From positions 48,776 through 112,775 of the forward strand of contig CANMPK010000005.1 of assembly GCA_947499725.1 (NCBI GenBank): DNA of 64,000 nt, written 5' to 3'. This stretch comes from an uncultured Paracoccaceae bacterium. GTDB taxonomy: Bacteria > Pseudomonadota > Alphaproteobacteria > Rhodobacterales > Rhodobacteraceae. The notes under the pieces are model-generated. The model did not search any database. It was not told the DNA's origin and was given only the letters and a program-made list of their open reading frames with translations. Both the position numbers and the translations under genes were made by a program. Of this stretch, positions 1 through 10,321 are shown in pieces. Positions within the stretch are counted from its first letter, which is position 1. The number at the start of each line of letters is the position of its first letter.

Positions 1-192
1 CCCAGCCGGTGTGCCGCGTTGCAGGGGTTTGGAAAAACGCTGCAAGTTAAGCACCTTGCACAGATGGCTTGGGTTTGTGGTGAAAGTTGGGCGAATCTCG
101 TACAGGTTGAGCAACAGTTTGGGTGCGATTTGGAAACAAACGCGGGGGAAACCCTAAGAAACGGTAAAATTCCTTGGAAATAACACAAAGGA

Positions 193-207
193 TTAATCCG
201 ATTTTAA
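193..207 (+). promoter_or_regulatory. Putative CtrA box TTAA-N7-TTAA upstream of flaF
   Basis: TTAATCCGATTTTAA, full match to the TTAA-N7-TTAA consensus, 60 bp upstream of flaF. Confidence 0.5.
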
Positions 208-267
208 CCACGCTCGCGTAGTTTATCCTTGTAGAGGCAGAATAATAATAGTTCGAAAGAAACTAGT

Positions 268-666
268 ATGAGCATAACTGCGTATAAGCGGACGATCACT
301 GACACTGAATCGCCGCGGCAGATCGAACGCCGCGTGCTATCCAGCGTGACAGCTGAACTTGAAGACTACGCCCGGCGCTATGACATCGCGCAAAAACCGG
401 CGGAGAAACTTGAGATCCTTTCGGAGGGCCTGCGTGATACGCTTTGGCACAACGAAAAGATCTGGATGACATTGCGTAATGATTTGTCCAATAACGCGAA
501 TGCTCTGGCGCCTCAGCTGAAGGCTGGCTTGATTTCTTTGTCGCTGTGGGTTGAAACTCATACCCGTGGTGTCATGAAGGGGCAGCAAAGTTTAAAACCT
601 CTCGTGGATGTGAATCGCAGCGTCATCCGCGGACTTGAGGGCAACCCGATGCGCGTGATGGAGTAA
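268..666 (+). CDS. flaF: Flagellar biosynthesis regulator FlaF
   Basis: ORF 132 aa, FlaF-like sequence, immediately followed by flbT. Confidence 0.85.
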   Translation: MSITAYKRTITDTESPRQIERRVLSSVTAELEDYARRYDIAQKPAEKLEILSEGLRDTLWHNEKIWMTLRNDLSNNANALAPQLKAGLISLSLWVETHTRGVMKGQQSLKPLVDVNRSVIRGLEGNPMRVME

Positions 667-669
667 AAT

Positions 670-1089
670 TTGGCACTTCGTCTGACCTTAAAACCGAACG
701 AGAAGATCGTGATCAATGGATGCGTGATCCGCAATGCGGATCGACGCCAGTTGCTGACGATTGAAAACCATGCGGACATTGTGCGCGGGGTGGATTTGCT
801 CGATGAGGATGAAGCGGGTTCGCCGGTGAAGAATGTGTATTTCTTTATCCAAACCGCATTGTTGAATCCTTCGGTGCGCAAAGAGCTGCGTCCTGTTATT
901 CAAAAAGATCTGGCGGCCCTGGTGCCGATTTTCCACGAAGAGATTGGCATTCATATCTTTGAGGCGGCCAATCACGTGTCCTGTGCGGACTATTATAAAG
1001 CGATGCGCGCGTTGCGCCCGTTGATTAAGTATGAATCGCGTCTGCTGGATATGATCAAAGAGCGGGAGACTGCCACGGCAGCAGAGTGA
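670..1089 (+). CDS. flbT: Flagellar biosynthesis repressor FlbT (TTG start)
   Basis: ORF MALRLTLKPNEKIVINGCVIRNADRR..., typical FlbT; adjacent to flaF. Confidence 0.88.
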   Translation: MALRLTLKPNEKIVINGCVIRNADRRQLLTIENHADIVRGVDLLDEDEAGSPVKNVYFFIQTALLNPSVRKELRPVIQKDLAALVPIFHEEIGIHIFEAANHVSCADYYKAMRALRPLIKYESRLLDMIKERETATAAE

Positions 1090-1090
1090 C

Positions 1091-1912
1091 ATGGTTCTTA
1101 GTATTTCCGGATTGGGCAGTCAGCTATCGCTGAATTTGATCGATAGCACGAAAGATCGTCAGATTGAGACGATGAAGAGTGAGGCCGAACATGCACGTCT
1201 AGCGGATGCGTTCCGGGAACGGATTGGGAGCATTACCTCTGTTGAGCAGCTGACCGACGACTTTGAAGTCTATTCTTTTGTTATGAAGGCCTATGATCTG
1301 GAGGATCAGATCTTTGGCCGTGCCATGATGGAACGGATTTTGACCAGCGATGCGGATGATGACGATTCCCTGCTGAACAACCTATCCAACGCCAATTTTG
1401 ATGACCTGCACGAGGCGCTTGGGTTTAATACCGAAGGCGTTCCGTCGACGCAGGATTTCAACAGCACCCTGTGGCAGGATGAGATCGTCGATAAGTATTT
1501 CGAAACGACCTTTCGTTTGGAATACAACGAAATGAACGAGACCGTGGGCACCACGCTGGAGTTCCGCGAAAAGCTGGGTGAGATTGATACCTGGTATAAC
1601 GTCTTGGCGGATGCTGAGTTGGGTGAGTTTTTCCGCACGGCTTTGGGTCTGCCGGAAAGCATGGGTCTGCTGGATGTGGATCAGCAGGTTAGCATTTTCG
1701 AAAACAAATACGATCTGACCTTGTTGAACGATCCGGACGAGGTGCAATCGTTGGAAACGCGGTATGTGGCGATTTCGGATGTGTTGAACCCGCCAAGCGC
1801 GGCAAGCAATTCGATTGTGCAGCTGGTCAGTGGGGCGACGGGACAGTTTGTGCCGATCACCATTGATATTCCGTCTTTGAACTTTTCCAGCGCGTCGCTG
1901 TATCGGTTCTAG
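1091..1912 (+). CDS. DUF1217 domain-containing flagellar-associated protein
   Basis: ORF 273 aa resembling DUF1217 proteins of alphaproteobacterial flagellar clusters. Confidence 0.65.
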   Translation: MVLSISGLGSQLSLNLIDSTKDRQIETMKSEAEHARLADAFRERIGSITSVEQLTDDFEVYSFVMKAYDLEDQIFGRAMMERILTSDADDDDSLLNNLSNANFDDLHEALGFNTEGVPSTQDFNSTLWQDEIVDKYFETTFRLEYNEMNETVGTTLEFREKLGEIDTWYNVLADAELGEFFRTALGLPESMGLLDVDQQVSIFENKYDLTLLNDPDEVQSLETRYVAISDVLNPPSAASNSIVQLVSGATGQFVPITIDIPSLNFSSASLYRF

Positions 1913-1916
1913 ATCT

Positions 1917-1938
1917 TTAAGGGCGGGTTGGCCCTTAA
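1917..1938. terminator. Bidirectional hairpin between convergent genes
   Basis: TTAAGGGC-GGGTTG-GCCCTTAA, perfect 8-bp stem between DUF1217 gene and fliG; overlaps the fliG stop. Confidence 0.7.
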
Positions 1939-2957
1939 TCGATCATATCATCTTCATCACTGTCAGGCAGTTCGACTTCGCCCGCTTCGGCCAGTTGCAG
2001 GGCGATTTCCACCATTTCAGATTGCGCAGCTTTGACTTCGCGGGCTTTGACGGGGCCCATGGCCTTCATTTCGTCGATCAACATATCGCGGGATCGGGCT
2101 GGCATAGAGCCTAAGAAATGCTCGCGCACCTCTTTTTCGGCGCCACGCAGAGCGAGAGGCAGGTTGTTGCCAGTGACTTCGCGCATGACGCGGGCCAGTG
2201 CGTTGGCTTTGAGTTTTCCCAGATCGTCGAAGACAAACATCTTTTGTTTGATGGCGCGTATCTTCTCTGGGATCTTCTCTTCCAGGTCGCGAGAGAGGCC
2301 TTCGAAGAGTTTGGTATCCAGTTTGTTGAAGACCTTGACCAGTTTCTTTTCAGCTTCCGCCTCGGCGTTGTGGCCGGCTTTGGCGAGAACATCGCGGCGC
2401 AGGCTGTCTTCGATGGCTTGAATGGCTTGGCTTGGCAGCTCTTCCATGGTGACCATACGTTCGACCAGATCGACGGATCGATCATTGCCCAGCAGAGGCA
2501 GCACTTTGGCCACGGCGTCTGGGGTGATCTTAGACAGGATCACGGCGACGGTTTGGTTGTGTTCTTTGCGTAGGTGGTCGGCCAGCATCTTTTCATCGAG
2601 CTGTGAGACGTCTTTCCAGATGTCGCCTGTGCCGCTGCCTTGGATTTCATCAAGGATTTCGGCAACGCGGTCTTCTGGTAGGAAGCCGTTCAGCAAGCCG
2701 CGGGCCGCTTCGACGGAACCGGTGATGCCGCCGTAGCTGGAGACCTTTTGGCCAAATTCGCGCATGACCTCTTCGACGATTTCCGCCTGCACTTCGCCCA
2801 TCGCGGAAATGGCGCGGGTGATTTGCGAGATTTCTTTGGTGTCCAGTTGCTGCATCAACGCGCTGCCGCGTTCTTCGCCAAGGCAGAGGAACAGGATCGC
2901 GGATTTTTCCGAACCGGTGAGGCGCTTGGCGCGTCTGAAGCTGGCGAACTGGTTCAT
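1935..2957 (-). CDS. fliG: Flagellar motor switch protein FliG
   Basis: ORF 340 aa, FliG-like throughout (LTGSEKSAILFLCLGEE...). Confidence 0.9.
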   Translation of the reverse strand: MNQFASFRRAKRLTGSEKSAILFLCLGEERGSALMQQLDTKEISQITRAISAMGEVQAEIVEEVMREFGQKVSSYGGITGSVEAARGLLNGFLPEDRVAEILDEIQGSGTGDIWKDVSQLDEKMLADHLRKEHNQTVAVILSKITPDAVAKVLPLLGNDRSVDLVERMVTMEELPSQAIQAIEDSLRRDVLAKAGHNAEAEAEKKLVKVFNKLDTKLFEGLSRDLEEKIPEKIRAIKQKMFVFDDLGKLKANALARVMREVTGNNLPLALRGAEKEVREHFLGSMPARSRDMLIDEMKAMGPVKAREVKAAQSEMVEIALQLAEAGEVELPDSDEDDMID

Positions 2958-3071
2958 CTGCCTGTCCCTTTTTAGGTGAGCAAGGATAAATCAGTGAATT
3001 TACCCAAACTATTCTTGCTATCCATATTAAGCATTAAAGCTGGGTAAAGACAATCGCTTTATACGTGTTCT

Positions 3072-3890
3072 CTATCCGCCGCCGGCATAGGGCAGGTAGC
3101 TTTCCATCAACGAGCCCGCGAGCATGTACCAGCCGTCGATCAGGACAAAGAAAATCACCTTGAACGGGAGTGAGACGATGACCGGTGGCAGCATCATCAT
3201 ACCGGCGCTCATCAGGACCGAGGCGACGATCAGGTCGATGGCGATGAAGGGCAGGTACAGCAGGAAGCCGATGGTGAAGGCGCGGCGCAGTTCAGAGATC
3301 ATGAAGCTGGGCACGAGGATGCGCCATTCGACTTCTTCAGGGTTGGTTGGGGCCACGTCTGGGTCCGCTTGGCCTGCGATGTCGCGGAAGAGGGACATGT
3401 CTTTTTCGCGGGTGTTGGCGAACATGAAGGCGCGGAAGGGATCAGAGATCGCGATCATGGCCTGTTCTTCGGTGATCGAGTTTTGGATCAGCGGGCGCAG
3501 GCCGGTTTCGTAGGCGTCGTCAAACACGGGTTCCATGACGAAATAGGTCATGAACAGCGCCATGGCGTTGAGCACCATGTTGGGCGGTGTTTGGTTCAAA
3601 CCCAGCGCCGAGCGCAGCATGGAAAAGACGATCACGAAGCGGGTGAAACTGGTCATGACGATCAGCAGGCCCGGCGCGATGGAGATGACCGTGATCAGCG
3701 CGAACATTTGGATGATACGGCCCGAGAGGCTGGCCGCCCCGTCGGTGCCGCCATCTTCGCCGCCGATTGCGGAGGAAAGGTCGCGGATCAGGCTGCCAAA
3801 GTCAGCGTCTTGCGCCATGGCGGGCGCGGCCAGAAGGGCCAGCGCGCCAAGCAGCAGAGGCAAAAGGGCTATGTGTTTGAGGTGTTTCAC
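3072..3890 (-). CDS. fliP: Flagellar biosynthetic protein FliP
   Basis: ORF with FliP signature (PGLLIVMTSFTRFVIVFSMLRSALGLNQTPPN). Confidence 0.95.
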   Translation of the reverse strand: MKHLKHIALLPLLLGALALLAAPAMAQDADFGSLIRDLSSAIGGEDGGTDGAASLSGRIIQMFALITVISIAPGLLIVMTSFTRFVIVFSMLRSALGLNQTPPNMVLNAMALFMTYFVMEPVFDDAYETGLRPLIQNSITEEQAMIAISDPFRAFMFANTREKDMSLFRDIAGQADPDVAPTNPEEVEWRILVPSFMISELRRAFTIGFLLYLPFIAIDLIVASVLMSAGMMMLPPVIVSLPFKVIFFVLIDGWYMLAGSLMESYLPYAGGG

Positions 3891-3901
3891 AGGCGTGACG
3901 A

Positions 3902-4273
3902 TCAGTTGCCTGGGATGAAATCCTTAACGATTTCCCGCAAAGCCACACCAATATAATCGCCGTTCACCTTCACCAGATCACCGCGCGCAACCATGCGGTC
4001 GTTGATCATGATGTCGATGGGTTCGCCCACTTTGCGATCCAGTTCGATCACAGAGCCGCGGGTGAGTTCCAGAAGGTCGGCAATTGACATGCGGCTGCGG
4101 CCCAGAACGACGCGCACGTCCAGTTTGACGTTATAGAGCGCATCGATGTTGCGCCCGTCGCCTTCGCTGGCCATGGCTTCAAGCGTGGCCGGATCGATGC
4201 TGCCTGTGGCTTCGGCCTCTGGCGCGGCGGTTTCGGCTTCGGTGTTTTCTGTGCCTTGTGTGTCTTCTGACAT
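3902..4273 (-). CDS. fliN: Flagellar motor switch protein FliN
   Basis: SpoA-type domain (LDVRVVLGRSRMSIADLLELTRGSVIELDRKVGEPIDI). Confidence 0.93.
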   Translation of the reverse strand: MSEDTQGTENTEAETAAPEAEATGSIDPATLEAMASEGDGRNIDALYNVKLDVRVVLGRSRMSIADLLELTRGSVIELDRKVGEPIDIMINDRMVARGDLVKVNGDYIGVALREIVKDFIPGN

Positions 4274-4276
4274 ATC

Positions 4277-4948
4277 TTAGACCTTTTGCGTGTGGTGTTT
4301 GAGCTGCTCGGATGCGGTGCGAAGCGTGGTAAGGATTTCTTCGCAGACCCGATCAAGGCTGTAGTTCATGAATCCGTTGTCCCATGTCATGCGGGCCTCG
4401 CCGTCTTTCAGGGCGGGGTCGGCTGTCAGGTGCAAATCTGTGTTGCCTTCGGCCTCGGCCTGAGCGGTGATTTCCGCGCGCAGGGCCTCTTCGGTTTTGG
4501 GCGAAAGCTGCAGGTTTAGGGTCGATTGACCGGCGCCGATGTGCAGGGTTTCGCGCAGGCGGGCCTGCACTTGATCGATGGAATAGGCGGCCAGAAATTC
4601 CGGCATGATGCGTTCGCAGATGTCCAGCACCATATCGACCAGATCGCTTTCCAATTCGGCGCGGCGTTGGGCGTCTTGGGCGACGAAGATCGAGAGCTGT
4701 TCGCGCATTGTGTTTAGCGCCGCGGTGGCTTGGACCTGATGATCGGCCTGTGCATCGCGCAAGCCTTGGGCGAGACCATCGGCATGGCCTTGCTCGACCC
4801 CTTGGGCGCGGGCTTCGGCGAGCATTTTGCCGAGCTCTTCTTCGGTGAAGGTGAAGACGGGCACGTCTGGTGCGGCCTCGGCCTCGTCTGTTTGACCGGC
4901 CTTTAGGGCGTTTTCCGCATCGAAATCACGCAGGGCGAGGGCAATCAT
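4277..4948 (-). CDS. fliH: FliH-like flagellar assembly protein
   Basis: FliH-like C-terminal half, position between fliF and fliN. Confidence 0.7.
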   Translation of the reverse strand: MIALALRDFDAENALKAGQTDEAEAAPDVPVFTFTEEELGKMLAEARAQGVEQGHADGLAQGLRDAQADHQVQATAALNTMREQLSIFVAQDAQRRAELESDLVDMVLDICERIMPEFLAAYSIDQVQARLRETLHIGAGQSTLNLQLSPKTEEALRAEITAQAEAEGNTDLHLTADPALKDGEARMTWDNGFMNYSLDRVCEEILTTLRTASEQLKHHTQKV

Positions 4949-6717
4949 GCTTCAGCCTCCGTGCGCAGCCATGTGCGCAACACGCGCAGCACGTCTTCGG
5001 GTTTCTCTTCGGCCATGTTTTGGATCGCCTCGACGCGGGCTTTGATCAGGTTGCCGCGTACGCCGAGCGTTTCGATATATTCATGTGGGCCGTCTTCTTC
5101 GTTCAGATCAAACAGGCTGGTGACGCCAGGGGCGTTTGGATCCAGTGGCAGTGGGTCTTCGGCTGTTGGCGCTGGGGTGCCATTTGGCATGGCTTGGGTG
5201 GCCATCGCGGGCTCTGCTGCGCTGTCTTGCGGGGTGTCCACAGTGGCTGGGATGATTTCGCCCGTGTCTGGGTTTTCGATCATCGGTGTGCCATCTGGGG
5301 CCGTAATAGAGACTGTTTCTTCTGCGGCTGGCAGGGCAGGGGCTGGTTTTTCTGTCAGGGTGCGCAGGGCTGGGCGCACGCCGAGGATCATGATCAGTGC
5401 GACGACGATCAGGCCCAGCACACCGCGTAGGATAGAGACGATGTTGTTGCCGATACGGTCGCCGATGGACATGGTGATCGGGTCGCCGACTTCCATGGAA
5501 TAATCCATGAAGCGCAGGCTATCGACAGAGATGGTATCGCCGCGGGCGGCGTCGAAACCGACAGAGGTTTTCACCAACTCGCTCAGGCGTTCGATCTCGG
5601 CGGCTTCGCGTTCGGAGTAGATGACCTCGCCTTCTTCGACGTTGTAGATGCCGTTGACCAAGACTGCGACCGAGATTTTACGGATTTCACCGGCTTCGCG
5701 GACCACTTCGCGGCGGGTGTTGCCGATTTCATATTGCACGGTTTCGCCGGTGCGAGATTGGGCAGAAGTTGCGCCGCCAGCGCCATCTTGCAGCGCGGCT
5801 GGGATGTTGTTTTCCACGCCAACGCCGCCGGCTGCATCTGTGCCGGTTTGCTCTTCCGCGCGGCTTTCGGTGGAGCGGACCACCTGTTGATCTGGGTTGA
5901 AGCTTTGTTCGATGACCACTTCGCGGGCGGAGGTTAGTTCGACGTTGACCTTTACGCGTGCGTTGCCTGCGCCGACGCGGGCGGTGAGCATGTTGCGCAC
6001 TTCTTGGGCGAGACGTTCTTCGATGCTGGCGCGGGTGGATTGTAGGGTGACTTGTCCATCGCCCTCGGCGGCTTCAGCAAGGATAACTTCGCCGCTGGCA
6101 GAAAGAACAGTGACGCGGCCAAGTTCGAGTTCTGCAACCGAGGAGGCGACCAGATTACGGATCGCGGAGGCTTGTTTACGAGAGACCGTACGGCCCGGAA
6201 CAGCGCGGACGATGACGGAGGCGCGTGGGTTTGGACGTTCGCGGGAAAAGGCCTCGCGCTCTGGCAGAACCAGATGCACGCGGGCGCTTTGCACGCCTTC
6301 AAGGGTTTGGATGGAGCGGGAGAGTTCGCCTTCCATAGCGCGCAGGCGGTTGACCCGTTGCATGAAGGTGTTCATCGCGAGGCCGGATGCTTCGTCGAAG
6401 AGTTCCCAACCCGGATCGCCTTCAATTGGTAGACCCGATTCCGCCAGAACCATGCGGGCGCGGGCCAGATCGTCGCCTGGGACCATGACCGATGTGCCAT
6501 CTTCGCCAACGCGGGCGTCAAAGCCGGAATTGGCTAGGGTTGCCTCGACCGAGGTGGCGGTGGCTGGGGAGAGGTCTCTGTATAATGTTGCGAAGTCTGG
6601 GGTGGTGACGGCGGAGAGGCCGAAGACAAGCGCCAACATCAGGCTGCCCATCACGGCGCCGAGAATCATCAGCTTTTTTTGACCAAGGTCCATGAGGTTT
6701 TTGATCAGATTCTGCAC
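4945..6717 (-). CDS. fliF: Flagellar MS-ring protein FliF (likely GTG start at 6717)
   Basis: FliF-like; GTG at 6717 has a GGGGA ribosome-binding site; the ORF-track start at 6789 has no convincing RBS. Confidence 0.92.
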   Translation of the reverse strand: MQNLIKNLMDLGQKKLMILGAVMGSLMLALVFGLSAVTTPDFATLYRDLSPATATSVEATLANSGFDARVGEDGTSVMVPGDDLARARMVLAESGLPIEGDPGWELFDEASGLAMNTFMQRVNRLRAMEGELSRSIQTLEGVQSARVHLVLPEREAFSRERPNPRASVIVRAVPGRTVSRKQASAIRNLVASSVAELELGRVTVLSASGEVILAEAAEGDGQVTLQSTRASIEERLAQEVRNMLTARVGAGNARVKVNVELTSAREVVIEQSFNPDQQVVRSTESRAEEQTGTDAAGGVGVENNIPAALQDGAGGATSAQSRTGETVQYEIGNTRREVVREAGEIRKISVAVLVNGIYNVEEGEVIYSEREAAEIERLSELVKTSVGFDAARGDTISVDSLRFMDYSMEVGDPITMSIGDRIGNNIVSILRGVLGLIVVALIMILGVRPALRTLTEKPAPALPAAEETVSITAPDGTPMIENPDTGEIIPATVDTPQDSAAEPAMATQAMPNGTPAPTAEDPLPLDPNAPGVTSLFDLNEEDGPHEYIETLGVRGNLIKARVEAIQNMAEEKPEDVLRVLRTWLRTEAEA

Positions 6718-6864
6718 GGTGTCCCCGCAATGCTTGTGATGCGTTGTTTTTCTAAGGTTAAAATTAGATAAATTGTATTTGATTAGCAAGTAAATACTCG
6801 GACTATACTTGCATTTACCAAGAATAAATACGAGTATGCTTCGTGAATAGAGGTGACATTATCT

Positions 6865-7506
6865 ATGGCGGACAAAGCCGAAACCAAGGATCAAGAGCCT
6901 AATCCGGAAGCGGAAGGTGAAGAGGAAGAGCAGCCGAAATCTGGCAAGAAGCTCTTGCTGGCAGCCATTGTTCTATCGCTTTTATCCTTGGGTGGCGGTT
7001 TTTTCCTTGCGCAGATGGCGTTCAAGAATGACGCCAAGCAATATGAGCCTGACTACGTCGAAGAATCCGAGCCTGCCCCTGAAGAAGGAGAAGAGGGCAA
7101 GGACATGGCTGAGGGCGAGGAAGATCCTTACGCCGAAGGGGATGAAAAAGGCGAGGATGAAGAGACCGCCGAAGTCGCCCCTGAAGATGAAGGGATGCTG
7201 GAGTTTGACGAGATCCTGACGAACATCGTCAGCTACAACGCGCAGGGCGTGCCGTCGAATGCCTTTCTGAAGCTGAACGTTGTTTTGGTTTATCGCCCTG
7301 ATGATGGGGCCTTGGCCAAGATGGAGTCGCGTCAGCCGTTTATGCGGGATCTGTTTAACGGCTATGCGCGCAGCCTGACCGAGGCGGATGTGCGTGGCCA
7401 AGCAGGGATTTTGAATGTGAAGGCAGAGCTGCTGAAACGCGCTCGGGCGGCGGCGGGCAATGATTTGCCGCAGGAAATTTTGATCAGCGATCTGATCGTG
7501 CAGTAG
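6865..7506 (+). CDS. fliL: Flagellar basal body-associated protein FliL
   Basis: N-terminal TM segment and acidic linker followed by FliL domain; ATG 6865 preceded by AGAGG. Confidence 0.85.
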   Translation: MADKAETKDQEPNPEAEGEEEEQPKSGKKLLLAAIVLSLLSLGGGFFLAQMAFKNDAKQYEPDYVEESEPAPEEGEEGKDMAEGEEDPYAEGDEKGEDEETAEVAPEDEGMLEFDEILTNIVSYNAQGVPSNAFLKLNVVLVYRPDDGALAKMESRQPFMRDLFNGYARSLTEADVRGQAGILNVKAELLKRARAAAGNDLPQEILISDLIVQ

Positions 7507-7515
7507 GACCGGACT

Positions 7516-8469
7516 ATGAGCCAGGTGATGAGCCAAGAAGAAATCGATGCCCAAAGCGGCAATCTTGTGGATGAGATCATCCGCATGTCGGATTTCTCGT
7601 TCGAGCGTTTGCCGATGTTGGATATCATTGGCGAACGTCTGGCGGATGCGATCAGTGTGGTTTTGCCGGAGCTGACAGGGGTGCTGTGCGAAGCGTCTTT
7701 GAAGCAGCTGGATTATCTGCCGATGGCGCAGGCAGCGGATGGGCTGAACATGCCGTCGATGCTGGGCATTGTGGTGGCGCAGAACCTAGATGGCGAGATT
7801 TTGGTGGCGATGGACGCGACCTTTGCGCTGACCGCGATGGAGCTGATGCTGGGCGGGGATGCGAAGGGCGACATGGAGCGTCAGTCCGAAGAATTCACCG
7901 GCATTGAAAAGGGCTTTGGCCATCGCTTGGGCGCGGTGATTGCAACGGAATTGCAACGTAGCCTGATGATGGTGGGTGATATCGATCTAGAGCTGGATCG
8001 GGTCGAAACAGACACGGATTCAGCCAATGTGACCCAGCCTGCGAACCTGTGTGTGCGCATGCGCATTGCGGTGGCATTGGCGGGGCGCACAGGCGGGGTT
8101 GATGTTGTGATCCCTTATGATGCGCTGGAGCCGATCCGGCCCAAGCTTGGCAAGATCCACTTTGGCGAGCCATCCGAAGACGGCAACCCGTGGAAGGATC
8201 AGCTGACGGGGCAGATTGAACGCTCCACTGTCGAGCTGGAAGCGGTGCTGACTGAAACCGCGCTGCCGATCCAAACCGTGCTGAACTGGAAGCCGGGCGA
8301 TACGATCAATCTTTGGATTGATGACGAACACGAAGCCACTGTGGTGTGCGCTGAAACAGAGATGTTCCGCGCGCTTATGGGCAAACGCAACAATGGCAAC
8401 ACTGCCATCCGAATTACCAATCAGATTGACTCTGAAGAGGAGACCGAACATGGCCGCGACGCTTACTGA
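7516..8469 (+). CDS. fliM: Flagellar motor switch protein FliM
   Basis: ORF 317 aa, starts MSQVMSQEEIDAQ..., FliM-like. Confidence 0.85.
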   Translation: MSQVMSQEEIDAQSGNLVDEIIRMSDFSFERLPMLDIIGERLADAISVVLPELTGVLCEASLKQLDYLPMAQAADGLNMPSMLGIVVAQNLDGEILVAMDATFALTAMELMLGGDAKGDMERQSEEFTGIEKGFGHRLGAVIATELQRSLMMVGDIDLELDRVETDTDSANVTQPANLCVRMRIAVALAGRTGGVDVVIPYDALEPIRPKLGKIHFGEPSEDGNPWKDQLTGQIERSTVELEAVLTETALPIQTVLNWKPGDTINLWIDDEHEATVVCAETEMFRALMGKRNNGNTAIRITNQIDSEEETEHGRDAY

Positions 8470-8818
8470 TATGATCATCATCCTGCTTTTGGCCGGTTGT
8501 ATCGGCTACGGCTGGTATGTTTCACGCAAGGTGCAGGTGCTGATGGGCGCGCTGAAGGATCTAGAGCCTTTGGTGCAAGAGTTCTCCTCGGCGGTCGATA
8601 AGTCCGAGGAATCTGTGCATCAGCTGAAGCTGAACCTGCAAGAGCCGCCACAGCCTGAAGGCGGGGCGCGGTATTTTGAAGAGGTGGAGGACGATGAGCC
8701 GATGTTTGCGACCCGTCGCCAACCGGCAGAGCGTTTGCCCGGTGTGCAGGTGGTGCGCAACAAGCAAGATTTGGTGCGCCGCTTCTTTGAAACCTCTCGT
8801 CAGGAAACAAGGGCCTAA
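8450..8818 (+). CDS. Small membrane-anchored flagellar-cluster protein (DUF6468-like)
   Basis: Internal ATG at 8450 overlapping the end of fliM; N-terminal TM, between fliM and motE-like. Confidence 0.55.
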   Translation: MAATLTDMIIILLLAGCIGYGWYVSRKVQVLMGALKDLEPLVQEFSSAVDKSEESVHQLKLNLQEPPQPEGGARYFEEVEDDEPMFATRRQPAERLPGVQVVRNKQDLVRRFFETSRQETRA

Positions 8819-8821
8819 GTC

Positions 8822-9481
8822 ATGGCAAAGATGCTGCTTGGAAAGATTTTGATTGGCGGATTGGCGGCGACGGCCTTTGCGAAGGCGGCGGTGTCTTTCC
8901 CTGATTTGGCGACGCCCTTTGACGCGCCGCAGCCGGAGACGGCGATCATTTTAGCAGCGGATGAGGTCGAGGAAGACGAGACAGCCGAAGACCCAGATGA
9001 TGTGCCCCCGCCCGTTGTGGCCGGTTTGGGTGAAGAGATCGGCTATTGCGAGACGCCAGAAGAGGTGTTGCAGGCGCTGTCTAAGGAACGGTCTTTGCTG
9101 AAAGATCAGCGCCAATCGCTGGATGTGCGGGAATCGGAGCTGGCTTTGGCCAAGGAAAAGCTGGGCATCGAGAAAGAGGCTTTGACGGAGCTGAAGGGCT
9201 CGATCGAGGCGCTGTTGAGCCGTGTGGAATCCCAGCAGACCGCGGATTTGGAGCGGTTGATTGCCTTTTATAAGAACATGAAACCGGCCGAGGCGGCGGG
9301 GATCATGGATGAGCTGGATATTGAGGTGACGATTATGGTGCTGGGCACCATGAACCCTCGCACCGCCGCGCCGATCATGGCGAAGATGAGCCCTGTGCGG
9401 GCGCGGGCTGTGTCGAAGATTATCCTAGAGCGCGGGCAGTTGCCGGGCGATCAGAACCTGAATGGGATCCGGTTGAATTAA
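8822..9481 (+). CDS. MotE-like flagellar protein (MgtE N-domain-like)
   Basis: Coiled coil followed by KNMKPAEAAGIMDELD...MNPRTAAPIMAKMSP. Confidence 0.7.
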   Translation: MAKMLLGKILIGGLAATAFAKAAVSFPDLATPFDAPQPETAIILAADEVEEDETAEDPDDVPPPVVAGLGEEIGYCETPEEVLQALSKERSLLKDQRQSLDVRESELALAKEKLGIEKEALTELKGSIEALLSRVESQQTADLERLIAFYKNMKPAEAAGIMDELDIEVTIMVLGTMNPRTAAPIMAKMSPVRARAVSKIILERGQLPGDQNLNGIRLN

Positions 9482-9567
9482 GGGGTTTGGGTCGCTTTGC
9501 GGACGAAATCGCCGTTCAATTTTGGTCAGTGAATGTCCACATTCCGAAAATCACGCGCCACCTTGCT

Positions 9568-10137
9568 TCAGTCTGGCTCTGGCTGGACCCAAGAAGTTGA
9601 AACCGCCCAATCCTCTGCTCCGGCCATCAAAAGATCAAAGACCGGATCTTTGATGTCGTAATAGGCGTCTTGGTCTGTAGGGAAATGGCTTGCTAGTTGT
9701 TGTTTTATCGTGCCGTAAGCCGCTGCCGCTAGTGGATGTGTGCGAAGGTAATCTCGGCACAGAAGTGCATAGCGTTGGTTGAATCGACCTTTCTCACGGA
9801 CATGAATGTTTGCTGTAAATGGTTCGTTGCAGCGAAAGACCAGTTTGGCTAACTCATCCTGCTGCAAAGACATGCCAGGTGGGCAATGGTCAAAGAAGGA
9901 CCGACCAGGGTTGCATCCTGCGGCAGACATTGCCTCTGTATCGAGGTCTTCGAGCGAATCCAAGCTGATCTGGATATCAATGATATTTTTGGCGACAAGG
10001 TTGGGTACTGCTGTCGATCCAATATGATGGATTAAGCCGCCTTCGGGGATGGCAATTTCAAGCGATGCTTTGATAATTGAGAATTGGGTCGGCCAGTTCG
10101 GATTGGCAGGAAGAATTTTGATCGGCATCGTCCGCAT
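9568..10137 (-). CDS. GrpB family protein (nucleotidyltransferase-like)
   Basis: HHIGSTAVPNLVAKNIIDIQI motif typical of GrpB/UPF0157. Confidence 0.8.
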   Translation of the reverse strand: MRTMPIKILPANPNWPTQFSIIKASLEIAIPEGGLIHHIGSTAVPNLVAKNIIDIQISLDSLEDLDTEAMSAAGCNPGRSFFDHCPPGMSLQQDELAKLVFRCNEPFTANIHVREKGRFNQRYALLCRDYLRTHPLAAAAYGTIKQQLASHFPTDQDAYYDIKDPVFDLLMAGAEDWAVSTSWVQPEPD

Positions 10138-10321
10138 TACCTCGTTGTTATGGTTTTCTCATAGCAGGCCTTTAAGCGTTTTGTAGCATCTGTGACATTG
10201 GGCTCAAACCCGACATTCGCCGCATGGCTGCACTTCCTTGGCTCGTCCTGCGCTTCGCGCTGGTGCGCAGGGTGGTTTGTTATTAAGTAACCCTGTCTCT
10301 GCCCTCAAAGGATTGCCCCCC

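Noticed and set aside
222-231. Interpreting the TATCCTTG(C) elements as sigma54 -12 boxes
   Set aside because: No GG at the -24 position with correct spacing at the flaF or ftcR copies checked.
1-267. Possible gene end or RNA gene upstream of flaF
   Set aside because: No ORF of useful length and no recognisable RNA structure; only promoter-like elements near flaF could be supported.
10241-10275. Hairpin CCTGCGC...GCGCAGG upstream of the COG0523 gene as a riboswitch
   Set aside because: A single stem without conserved motif; insufficient evidence for a regulatory RNA.
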